Assembly (NCBI RefSeq): GCF_038023995.1
Contig: NZ_CP150660.1
Location: forward strand, 2,602,501 to 2,666,500
Direction: 5' to 3'
Source of the DNA: Polaribacter atrinae
Lineage (GTDB): Bacteria > Bacteroidota > Bacteroidia > Flavobacteriales > Flavobacteriaceae
Length of the DNA stretch: 64,000 nucleotides
The notes beneath the pieces were generated by a model, which was given only the letters and a program-made list of their open reading frames with translations, was not told where the DNA came from and did not search any database. Each line of letters starts with the position of its first letter. Within the stretch, counting starts at the first letter, position 1. Positions 43,187 through 51,709 of the stretch are shown piece after piece. Made by a program: the position numbers and the translations under genes.

Positions 43187-44872
43187 TTATTTCCCTCCCC
43201 AAGAATCTCTCAATCCAACAATTTTGTTGAAAATTAAGTTATCTGTGGTAGCATCATCATCAACATTAAAATAGCCCATACGCTGAAACTGAAAACGTTC
43301 TCCAATTTTAGCAGTTTGTAAACTAGGTTCTACAAAAGCAGTTATTACTTCTAAAGAATTAGGGTTTACAAATTCCATAAAATCTTTGTCTTTATGAGCA
43401 TCCGGAGCTTCATCTAAAAACAACCTGTCATAAGCTCTTACTTCTGCTTTTACAGCATGTTTTACAGAAACCCAATGCAAAGTACCTTTTACTTTACGCT
43501 TGCTTTCTTCTGTGTCCATTCCAGATTTTGTTAACGGATCGTATGTACAATGAATAACGGTAATTTCTCCGTTTTCATCTTTCTCACAGCTCGTTGCTGT
43601 AATAAAATAAGCATTTTTTAAACGAACCTCTTTTCCTAATTTTAAACGGAAGAATTTTTTGTTAGCTTCTTCTCTAAAATCTTCACGTTCTATGTAAATT
43701 TCTCTAGAAAAAGGAACCTCTCTTGTTCCAAAACCTTCTTCATAATCATTATAATCAGCCGTTAACATTTCTTCTTGTCCTTCAGGATAATTATCAATAA
43801 TTACTTTAACTGGGTCTAAAACACCCATGACTCTTTTAGCAGTTTTGTTTAAATCCTCACGAATTTTAAACTCTAAAAGTGCTACATCAATTATATTTTC
43901 ACGTTTAGAAACACCAACCGTTTCTATAAAACTTTTAATAGACTCTGGAGTATAACCACGTCTACGCAAACCAGAAATAGTAGGCATTCTAGGATCGTCC
44001 CAACCAGCCACAATTCCTTTTTCTACCAACGTTAACAATTTACGTTTACTCATAATTGTATAACTCAAATTTAAACGAGAAAACTCACGTTGTTTTGGCG
44101 GGTTCGGATATTCTGCACTGCTAAAAGGCACAACATTATCTCTAAACCAATTATACAATTCTCTGTGAGGTTTAAACTCAAGAGAACATAAAGAATGCGA
44201 TATTTGCTCAATATAATCACTCTCACCATGCGTCCAATCGTACATTGGGTAAATACACCAATCATCACCCGTTCTGTGGTGAGATTTATACATAATTCTG
44301 TACATTAAAGGATCACGCATCAACATATTTGGGCTCTCCATATCAATCTTTGCACGCAAAGTATGTTCCCCTTCCTTAAATTTTCCGTCTTTCATTCCTT
44401 GAAATAATTCCAAGTTTTCTGCTACAGAACGCGTTCTAAAAGGGCTATTTGTACCAACTTTAGTTGGCGTACCTTTTTGCGCTCTCATATCTTCCGAAGA
44501 TTGAGAATCTACATACGCTTTTCCATCCTTTATCAACAAAACTGCCCAATCGAACAATTGCTGAAAATAGTCTGATGAATAACATTCATTTGCCCAAGAA
44601 TACCCCAACCAAGAAATATCTTTCTTAATGGCATCTACATATTCTTGCTCTTCTTTTGCTGGGTTTGTATCATCAAAACGCAAATTTACAGGCGCATTAT
44701 AAGTCTCACCTAAGCCGAAACTAATTCCGATTGCTTTTGTGTGACCAATATGTAAATACCCATTTGGTTCTGGCGGAAAACGAAAACGTAAATTTTCTTT
44801 AGGCATTCCGTTTGCTAAATCCTCTTCAATAATATGCTCTAAAAAATTGAGCGATTTTTTCTCTTCAGACAT
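43187..44872 (-). CDS. glnS: Glutamine--tRNA ligase
   Basis: Charges tRNA-Gln, so this organism does not depend solely on the Glu-tRNA amidotransferase route. The class I HIGH motif is PNGYLHIGHTKA (about 36-47) and the KMSKS-like site reads IMSKRKL (about 268). The C-terminal beta-barrel anticodon domains are complete. The frame is open to 44899, but I start at ATG 44872 (MSEEKKSLNFLEH, 561 residues), because a -7 box at 44897-44904 lies just upstream of it. Confidence 0.95.
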   Translation of the reverse strand: MSEEKKSLNFLEHIIEEDLANGMPKENLRFRFPPEPNGYLHIGHTKAIGISFGLGETYNAPVNLRFDDTNPAKEEQEYVDAIKKDISWLGYSWANECYSSDYFQQLFDWAVLLIKDGKAYVDSQSSEDMRAQKGTPTKVGTNSPFRTRSVAENLELFQGMKDGKFKEGEHTLRAKIDMESPNMLMRDPLMYRIMYKSHHRTGDDWCIYPMYDWTHGESDYIEQISHSLCSLEFKPHRELYNWFRDNVVPFSSAEYPNPPKQREFSRLNLSYTIMSKRKLLTLVEKGIVAGWDDPRMPTISGLRRRGYTPESIKSFIETVGVSKRENIIDVALLEFKIREDLNKTAKRVMGVLDPVKVIIDNYPEGQEEMLTADYNDYEEGFGTREVPFSREIYIEREDFREEANKKFFRLKLGKEVRLKNAYFITATSCEKDENGEITVIHCTYDPLTKSGMDTEESKRKVKGTLHWVSVKHAVKAEVRAYDRLFLDEAPDAHKDKDFMEFVNPNSLEVITAFVEPSLQTAKIGERFQFQRMGYFNVDDDATTDNLIFNKIVGLRDSWGGK

Positions 44873-44896
44873 CTGTTTCGGTACAAAATTAAGCCC

Positions 44897-44904
44897 CAAA
44901 ATTA
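44897..44904 (-). promoter_or_regulatory. -7 box of glnS
   Basis: On the minus strand TAATTTTG matches TAnnTTTG, 24 bases before ATG 44872. A second identical octamer at 44884-44891 is too near the start to be the main box. Confidence 0.55.
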
Positions 44905-44937
44905 CATAAAATAACTCATTTTTAAGTTCTTTTTTTT

Positions 44938-45030
44938 GGGTGTTTCCCTGCGGGTCGTGCTTTACACTGTAGTTTTTTATAGTTTTAGAAAAAAAACTAT
45001 AAAAAAGCTGCCGTTTCTATCACTAACACG
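44938..45030. repeat. Dispersed repeat, family D, copy 3
   Basis: GGGTGTTTCCCTGCGGGTCG opens the element and TATCACTAACACGG closes it. The centre is a hairpin (AGTTTTTTATAG and CTATAAAAAAGCT). It lies between divergently transcribed glnS and folB. Confidence 0.8.
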
Positions 45031-45065
45031 GTTGTAGAAAGTCAATAAAAATCGGTTAATAAAGC

Positions 45066-45073
45066 TATATTTG
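45066..45073 (+). promoter_or_regulatory. -7 box of folB
   Basis: TATATTTG matches TAnnTTTG, 17 bases before ATG 45091. Confidence 0.65.
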
Positions 45074-45090
45074 TACTTTTAAAATACAAA

Positions 45091-45447
45091 ATGGGAATAA
45101 TACAAGTAAACAATATTAAACTCTATGCTTTTCATGGATGTTTAGATGAAGAAGCAAAAATAGGATCTGAATATAGTGTAGATGTAGAAATTAAAGCCAA
45201 TTTAAAAAAATCATCTAAAACAGATGAACTGGCAGATACGGTAGATTATGTACACTTAAATCGTATTGTAAAAGAAGAAATGGCAATTCGTTCTAAGTTG
45301 TTAGAAGAGGTGGCACAGAGAATATTAGATAGAATTTTTAAAGAAATTTTGATGGTGAAAAAAGCCAAAGTTTCTGTAGCAAAAATCAACCCACCTATCG
45401 GCGGAAATGTAGAAGAAGTGGTAATTATTCTTACAAAAAAGCGATAA
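45091..45447 (+). CDS. folB: Dihydroneopterin aldolase
   Basis: Cleaves dihydroneopterin to 6-hydroxymethyl-dihydropterin in folate synthesis. The 118-residue protein has the typical start IQVNNIKLYAFHGCLDEEAK, the YSVDVEI strand, the TVDYVHL substrate loop (about 49-55) and a C-terminal AKVSVAKINPPIGGNVEEV segment. It is complete, with its own promoter box. Confidence 0.93.
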   Translation: MGIIQVNNIKLYAFHGCLDEEAKIGSEYSVDVEIKANLKKSSKTDELADTVDYVHLNRIVKEEMAIRSKLLEEVAQRILDRIFKEILMVKKAKVSVAKINPPIGGNVEEVVIILTKKR

Positions 45448-45543
45448 AGTAAAAAAACACTTGCAATCCTTGTAAATTTGCTTAAATTTGCAATCCTTAA
45501 AAACGTATTTTCAATTTATTGTAAATTAGTTTTAAGATAAAAA

Positions 45544-45617
45544 GGTGTCTTGGCCGAGTGGCTAGGCAATGGTTTGCAAAACCATGTACAGCGGTTCGAA
45601 TCCGCTAGACACCTCCA
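45544..45617 (+). tRNA. tRNA-Cys (anticodon GCA), with encoded CCA
   Basis: The cloverleaf reads directly from the sequence: acceptor GGTGTCT pairs with AGACACC, D-arm region GGCCGAGTGGCTAGGC, anticodon arm ATGGTTTGCAAAACCAT with GCA at its centre, and T-arm GCGGTTCGAATCCGC. Discriminator T is followed by CCA. Confidence 0.97.
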
Positions 45618-45752
45618 AAAACCCCAGTCTTTAAGATTAGGGTTTTTTTTATTTTATGCGAATACTAAGTAAACAGTAGCGAATACTAAACGGTTACCCT
45701 TAAGTTAAAAAGGAACACTTACTTTTGATAAGTGTTTACAAATACAATTACT

Positions 45753-48700
45753 ATGAAACTGAAAAATTTACTTTTAACAACCTCAATTTTGCTATTATTT
45801 TTTTCTTGTAAGAAAGAAGAAATTAAAACGGATAACATCTTTAAGTTTAAAGAATATATTAGTTACACCACTAGTGGTGTGGTTTCTGTAGCAAATAATA
45901 TAGAAATAAATCTTGCCAAAGAGGTAGAAGGTTGGGAGGCAAATAAAGAAATTTCATCAGAAATTATTTCTGTAAAACCGTATGTGAATGGTACAATTAA
46001 AACGGTAAATAAACATGCTTTTATATTTATGCCCGATGAAAATTTAGACCCAGATACAGAGTACAGTGTTTCTGTAAATCTTAAAGAAATTTATAAAAAC
46101 ACACCTCAAGGTTTTAATGATTATACGTTTCAGTTTAAAACAATTGCACCAAATTTTAATATTCAAACAAATAATTTACAATCGTATTCTAAAGAGTATC
46201 AGTATTTAGAAGGTGTTTTAAAATCTGCAGATGTTATTTTATTAGAAAAGGCTAAAAAACTAATAAGTGCTTCTCAAAATGGAACCTCAAAAAATGTAGT
46301 TTGGAATGAATCTTATAAAAACGGGAAGGTTTTCGAATTTAAAATAGACAGTATTCAACGTTTTGTAGAAGATTCTCAATTAGTAATTTCTTGGGACGGC
46401 GAAGCTATAAATGCAGCATCGAAAGGAGAAAATGAAATTTTAATTCCAGGTAAAAATAATTTTAAAGTACTAAGCTTAAAAGTTAATAACACTACAGAAC
46501 AATATATTTCTATCAACTTTTCTGATCAACTTAAAAAACAACAGAACTTTGATGGCTTGGTAACTATTGAAAATGAAGAAAAACCGCGTTTTATTGTTAA
46601 TGGAAACGAACTAAAAGTGTTTTCAGAAAATAAGTTTCAAGGAGATGTTTTGGTAACCGTTTATCAAGGAGTGAGTAATTCTAATAATTATAAATTGAAG
46701 GAACCATTTAAGGAAAACGTTACTTTCGAGCAAAAGAAACCAGAGTTAAGAACGATTAGCAGCGGTACTATTTTACCAAATTCTAAAGATTTAAAATTCA
46801 ATTTTGAAGCTATCAATGTAAAAGAAGTAGATGTTAGAGTTATAAAAATTTATGAAGATAATGTGCTGCAATTTTTGCAAGAAAACAGCCTGAATAGTGA
46901 CAACGAATATCAAATTAAGCGAGTTGGTAGGCGTGTTGCTAAGCAAACAATTACGTTAATTGATAACAAAGCAGTCAATACTCAAAAATGGAAAGCCTAT
47001 AGTATAGACTTGGCTAAAATGATAGACGCAGAGCCAGGAGCAATTTATAGAGTAGAATTGAGTTTTAATCAAAGTCAGGCATTTTATGATTGTTCAGAAA
47101 ATCAGGTTGTAAACTCAGAATTTGAAGAAGTTTATGATGACTTAAGTGAAATAGAAGACGAAGAAGCAAGAGAAGAACAGTATTGGGATAATAAATTATA
47201 CGATTATAAAGACTATAATTATAACTGGCAAGAAAGAGAAAATCCTTGTCATGAATCCTACTATAGTAACAAAGAAATTACTCAGAATTTATTAGCATCA
47301 AACTTAGGAATTATCGCTAAAAAAGGTGAAAATAATTCTTATTTCTTTGCAGTAACAAATATTTTAAATACAAAACCGCAAGCAGGAGCAACAATTAAAT
47401 TATTTAATTTTCAGCAACAAGAAATTGTAGTAACCAAAACAGATTCAGAGGGATTTGCAAATATTGAAACCTCAAAAGCAGCAGCTTTTGCAGTGGTTTC
47501 TAAAGGGAATAATAAAGGATATATTCGTTTATTCGACGGTAATTCTTTGTCTTTGAGTAAGTTTGATGTAGCCGGAACTAAAACAGAAAAAGGCTTAAAA
47601 GGGTATGTTTATGGAGAACGCGGAGTTTGGCGCCCAGGAGATAATGTACACTTAACGTTCTTATTAAATGATGCCGATAATAAGTTGCCAAAAAACCATC
47701 CTGTAAAATTAGAAGTTACAGACCCTAGTGGAAAATTAGTGTATAAAAAAGTAACTTCAGAGAATCTAAATAACTTTTACAAGTTTACATTTTCAACTGT
47801 ACAAGAAGCAAAAACAGGAAACTACAATGCTAAAATTTCTGTAGGTGGTGCAAAGTTTTATAAGTCACTAAAAATAGAAACTGTAAAACCAAATCGTTTA
47901 AAAATCAAAGTCGATTTTGATGATGAGGTTTTAACCACCAATAAACCTATTAATGGAACTTTAGATGTAAAATGGTTGCACGGAACACCTGCAAAAAACT
48001 TAAAAGCAGAAATTAAAGCAAAAGTTACTACGGCAAATTATGGATTCGAAAATTACAAAGAGTATCTTTTTACAGATCCATCAAGAGAGTTTTCTTCAGA
48101 AGAAATAAATATTTTTGAAGGGAGTTTAGATGAAAATGGGTTTGCAAAAATTGATAGTAAATTAGCTATTGGTAAAAATGCGCCTGGTATGTTAAATGTG
48201 CAGTTTTTGGTAAGAGCTTTTGAAAACGGAGGTGATTTTTCTATTGATACTTTCACTAAAAAATATGCACCTTTTACTTCTTTCGTCGGTTTAAAATCAC
48301 CAGAAGGAAATAGATATGGATCTTTCTTTACAGATGAAAATCAGACTTTTTCTGTGGTTTCTGTAGATGAAACCGGAAAACCAGTTCAAAGAGATGAAAT
48401 TGAGGTTGATATTTATAAAATTGAATGGCGTTGGTGGTGGAGTTCTTCTGATGATAACTTATCTAGATATACTTCTAGCACGTATAATAAACCTTATAAA
48501 ACTTTAAAAATTAGCACAAATACGAAAGGAAATGGAAGTTTCAATTTGAGTATTTCAGAAAAAGATAGAGGTCGTTTTTTAATTCGAGTAATTGATAAAA
48601 AAAGTGGCCACGCAACGGGTAGAACGGCTTATTTTTATAAAAATTGGTGGGAAAATAGCGGTTCTGATAATAAAGAGGCTGCAAAAATGTTAGTTTTTTC

Positions 48701-51290
48701 TGCGGATAAAGAAAAGTACACTGTTGGTGAAACGGCTAAAATTACATTTCCTTCAGGTACTAACGGACGTGCATTAATCAGTATAGAAAATGGTACAAAA
48801 GTTTTAGAAACAAAGTGGGTAGAAACACAGAAAGGAAGTACTTCTGTAGAAATTCCTATTAACAAAAATATGGCGCCAAATGTGTTTGTAAATATTTCTT
48901 TATTACAGCCACATCAAGTATCAGAAAATGATTTACCAATTAGATTGTTTGGTGTAATTCCGCTTTTAGTAGAAGATGAAAATACCCAACTAGAACCTCA
49001 AATTTCGATGCCAGACGAGTTACAGCCAGAAAAAGAATTTGTTGTAAAAGTATCAGAAAAAAACAACAAAACCATGACGTATACTTTGGCGGTTGTAGAA
49101 GAAGGTTTGTTAGACTTAACTCGTTTTAGAACTCCAAATGCATTTGATGTTTTCTATGCTAGAGAAGCTTTAGGTGTAAAAACTTGGGATGTTTTTGATG
49201 ATGTAATTGGTGCATATTCTGGCAGTGTAGATCAAGTTTTTGCCATTGGTGGAGATGGAAGTGCAGCTGCTGCAAAAAATAGAAAAGCAAATAGGTTTAA
49301 ACCGGTTGTAAAGTTTTTAGGTCCTTTCTATCTAGAAAAAGGAAAAACAGCTTCTCATAAAATTACTTTACCAAATTATATTGGCTCTGTAAGAACAATG
49401 GTGGTTGCAGGAAATGTAGCAAATGAAGCTTTTGGAAATGCAGAAAAAGCAGTACCTGTTAAAAAGCCTTTAATGGTATTGGCTACATTGCCAAGAAAAT
49501 TATCGCCAAAAGAAAAAGTTACATTACCGATTACCATTTTTGCAATGGATAAAAAAGTAAAAAATGTAGCTATACAAGTAAAAACTTCTAACGGAATTAC
49601 AGTTATTGGCAATAAGACTCAAACACTTAATTTTAAGAAACCAGATGAAAAAATGGTATATTTTGAAATGGATGTTTTAAAAGCAAACGGAATAAATACG
49701 GTTGAAATTATTGCATCAGGGAACGGAGAAAAAGCAACTTATAAAGTAGAATTAGATGTAATAAATCCAAACCCAATTACTTCTAAATTGGTAGACGCAA
49801 CGATTGAAGGGAAACAAACACAAACCATCAATTTTAATACATTTGGAGTTGAGGGATCAAATACCGCAATGTTAGAATTATCTACCATTCCTCAAATTAA
49901 CTTTTCTGGAAGATTAGAGTATTTAATTCAGTATCCTCATGGTTGTGTCGAGCAAACCACTTCAGGTGTTTTTCCACAATTATTTTTAAATGATATTTTT
50001 GATTTAACTGCGGATAAAAAACGTCAGGTTCAGGAAAATATAGAAAACGGAATTAAACGATTAGGAAACTTTCAGCAAGCAAATGGAGGATTGAGTTATT
50101 GGTTAGGAGAAAGTGAAACTGATGATTGGGGAACAACGTATGCAGGTCATTTTATGTTGGAAGCGGCAAAAAAAGGATTTGTTTTACCGTTAACTTTTAA
50201 GAGTAATTTTATTAGATATCAGAAAAATGCCGCAAGAAATTGGAGACCCGATTACCGAAATAATTATACCGATTTAGCACAATCATATCGATTATATACA
50301 TTGGCTTTAGCTGGTAGTCCAGATTTGTCTGCGATGAACAGAATGCGAGAGTTTAAACAAATTTCTAACGATGCAAAATGGCGTTTGGCTGCAGCGTATG
50401 CTTTGGCAGGACAAAAAGAAGCGAGTTTAGAAATTATGAGTACTGCAAATATTAATTTTACTACTTCTAAATACAATTATTATTCTTACGGTTCTGTAGA
50501 TAGAAACCGAGCAATGGCCTTAGAAACCATGTTAATTACCAATCATAAAGATGTAAAAGAGGTAGCGAAATCTATTGCAAAAGAATTGTCTAGCAGTAAA
50601 TGGATGAGCACACAATCTACCGCATATAGTTTGTTAGCAATTGGTAAAATGGTGGTTAAAAATGGAGGGAAATCCATCAATTTAAAATATACAAATAACG
50701 GGGAAACGGTTGCTGTAGATACACAAAGTTCTATGGTACAAAGAACTTTAAAAGTGAAAAATGGTGCGAATGCTATCAATATAAATAATGCTGATAATAA
50801 TATTGTTTTTGCAAGAATTATCAATTCGGGTCAATTGCCTTTGGGAGATGAAATTACAGAAAATAGAGGTTTAAGTGCAGCGGTGCAGTATTTAGATTTA
50901 CAAGGAAAACCGATAAACATTAACAGTTTAAAACAAGGTCAGGATTTTGTAGCAAAAATAGTAGTGAGCAGCCCCAAAAATGAAACCGTAAAAGACATTG
51001 CCTTGACACAAGTTTTTCCGTCTGGATGGGAAATTGTAAACACCCGTTTTACAGATTTTGGAACCACTACCAAAAGCGAAGCGCGTTATACAGATATAAG
51101 AGATGATAGAGTCAATTTCTATTTCGATTTGAATCAGCAACCTAAAAAAGTAGCGATAAAAACGTTTACGGTGTTGTTGAATGCAGCCTATTTAGGGAAT
51201 TATTATTTACCAGGAGTTCAGGTTGAAGCGATGTATGATAATGATTATATGGTGAGAACAAAAGGACGTTGGATTGAGGTTGTAAAATAA
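45753..51290 (+). CDS. Alpha-2-macroglobulin family lipoprotein with thioester
   Basis: A very large protein of 1845 residues from ATG 45753 (MKLKNLLLTTSILLLFFSC, Cys19); the open frame begins seven codons earlier at a GTG, but this ATG gives the clean lipoprotein signal. It has a bacterial Ig-like N-terminal domain (about 30-125), MG2-type macroglobulin domains (about 610-1100), and the thioester site HGCVEQTT at about 1396-1403 in an alpha/alpha toroid, with the Cys and Gln both kept. It should trap proteases at the outer membrane or periplasm. The pbpC gene downstream repeats the yfhM-pbpC pairing of Gram-negatives. Confidence 0.93.
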   Translation: MKLKNLLLTTSILLLFFSCKKEEIKTDNIFKFKEYISYTTSGVVSVANNIEINLAKEVEGWEANKEISSEIISVKPYVNGTIKTVNKHAFIFMPDENLDPDTEYSVSVNLKEIYKNTPQGFNDYTFQFKTIAPNFNIQTNNLQSYSKEYQYLEGVLKSADVILLEKAKKLISASQNGTSKNVVWNESYKNGKVFEFKIDSIQRFVEDSQLVISWDGEAINAASKGENEILIPGKNNFKVLSLKVNNTTEQYISINFSDQLKKQQNFDGLVTIENEEKPRFIVNGNELKVFSENKFQGDVLVTVYQGVSNSNNYKLKEPFKENVTFEQKKPELRTISSGTILPNSKDLKFNFEAINVKEVDVRVIKIYEDNVLQFLQENSLNSDNEYQIKRVGRRVAKQTITLIDNKAVNTQKWKAYSIDLAKMIDAEPGAIYRVELSFNQSQAFYDCSENQVVNSEFEEVYDDLSEIEDEEAREEQYWDNKLYDYKDYNYNWQERENPCHESYYSNKEITQNLLASNLGIIAKKGENNSYFFAVTNILNTKPQAGATIKLFNFQQQEIVVTKTDSEGFANIETSKAAAFAVVSKGNNKGYIRLFDGNSLSLSKFDVAGTKTEKGLKGYVYGERGVWRPGDNVHLTFLLNDADNKLPKNHPVKLEVTDPSGKLVYKKVTSENLNNFYKFTFSTVQEAKTGNYNAKISVGGAKFYKSLKIETVKPNRLKIKVDFDDEVLTTNKPINGTLDVKWLHGTPAKNLKAEIKAKVTTANYGFENYKEYLFTDPSREFSSEEINIFEGSLDENGFAKIDSKLAIGKNAPGMLNVQFLVRAFENGGDFSIDTFTKKYAPFTSFVGLKSPEGNRYGSFFTDENQTFSVVSVDETGKPVQRDEIEVDIYKIEWRWWWSSSDDNLSRYTSSTYNKPYKTLKISTNTKGNGSFNLSISEKDRGRFLIRVIDKKSGHATGRTAYFYKNWWENSGSDNKEAAKMLVFSADKEKYTVGETAKITFPSGTNGRALISIENGTKVLETKWVETQKGSTSVEIPINKNMAPNVFVNISLLQPHQVSENDLPIRLFGVIPLLVEDENTQLEPQISMPDELQPEKEFVVKVSEKNNKTMTYTLAVVEEGLLDLTRFRTPNAFDVFYAREALGVKTWDVFDDVIGAYSGSVDQVFAIGGDGSAAAAKNRKANRFKPVVKFLGPFYLEKGKTASHKITLPNYIGSVRTMVVAGNVANEAFGNAEKAVPVKKPLMVLATLPRKLSPKEKVTLPITIFAMDKKVKNVAIQVKTSNGITVIGNKTQTLNFKKPDEKMVYFEMDVLKANGINTVEIIASGNGEKATYKVELDVINPNPITSKLVDATIEGKQTQTINFNTFGVEGSNTAMLELSTIPQINFSGRLEYLIQYPHGCVEQTTSGVFPQLFLNDIFDLTADKKRQVQENIENGIKRLGNFQQANGGLSYWLGESETDDWGTTYAGHFMLEAAKKGFVLPLTFKSNFIRYQKNAARNWRPDYRNNYTDLAQSYRLYTLALAGSPDLSAMNRMREFKQISNDAKWRLAAAYALAGQKEASLEIMSTANINFTTSKYNYYSYGSVDRNRAMALETMLITNHKDVKEVAKSIAKELSSSKWMSTQSTAYSLLAIGKMVVKNGGKSINLKYTNNGETVAVDTQSSMVQRTLKVKNGANAININNADNNIVFARIINSGQLPLGDEITENRGLSAAVQYLDLQGKPININSLKQGQDFVAKIVVSSPKNETVKDIALTQVFPSGWEIVNTRFTDFGTTTKSEARYTDIRDDRVNFYFDLNQQPKKVAIKTFTVLLNAAYLGNYYLPGVQVEAMYDNDYMVRTKGRWIEVVK

Positions 51291-51297
51291 TAAGATT

Positions 51298-51676
51298 GTC
51301 ATTGCGATGAACGAAGCAATCTTTCGATTAAAAAAACAGATTGCTTGGTAGACTTCGCAATGATAGGTAAAAATAGAATTGTCACTCCGAATGAGTTAGG
51401 AAGAGGAGTCTCATCATGAATATTTGGTTTGTGAGATTTCTCAATCGCCGAAAAAGCTCATTTCGAAATGACACTCGTGCTTAAAATTAAAGAGTATGAT
51501 TGTCATTGCGAGGAACGAAGCAATCTTTCGAATAAAATTACAGATTGCTTTGTAAACTGGCAATGACAGGTGAAAATAAGATTGTCATTCCGAATGACGT
51601 AGGAAGAGGAATCTCATCATGGATATTTTGTTTGTGAGATTTCTCAATCATCGAAAAGGCTCATTTCTAAATGATA
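51298..51676. repeat. Alternating palindromic repeats A-B-A-B between A2M and pbpC
   Basis: Family A copies lie at 51298-51365 and 51502-51567; family B copies at 51381-51472 and 51584-51676. The A copies are offset by 204 bases and the B copies by 203, so an A+B pair was duplicated. Each element is an imperfect palindrome (A begins GTCATTGCGA(T/G)GAACGAAGC; B begins GTCA(C/T)TCCGAATGA). No gene lies in 51291-51709. Confidence 0.9.
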
Positions 51677-51709
51677 ATAGTATTTAATAAAAGATAAACA
51701 AACAAAAAA

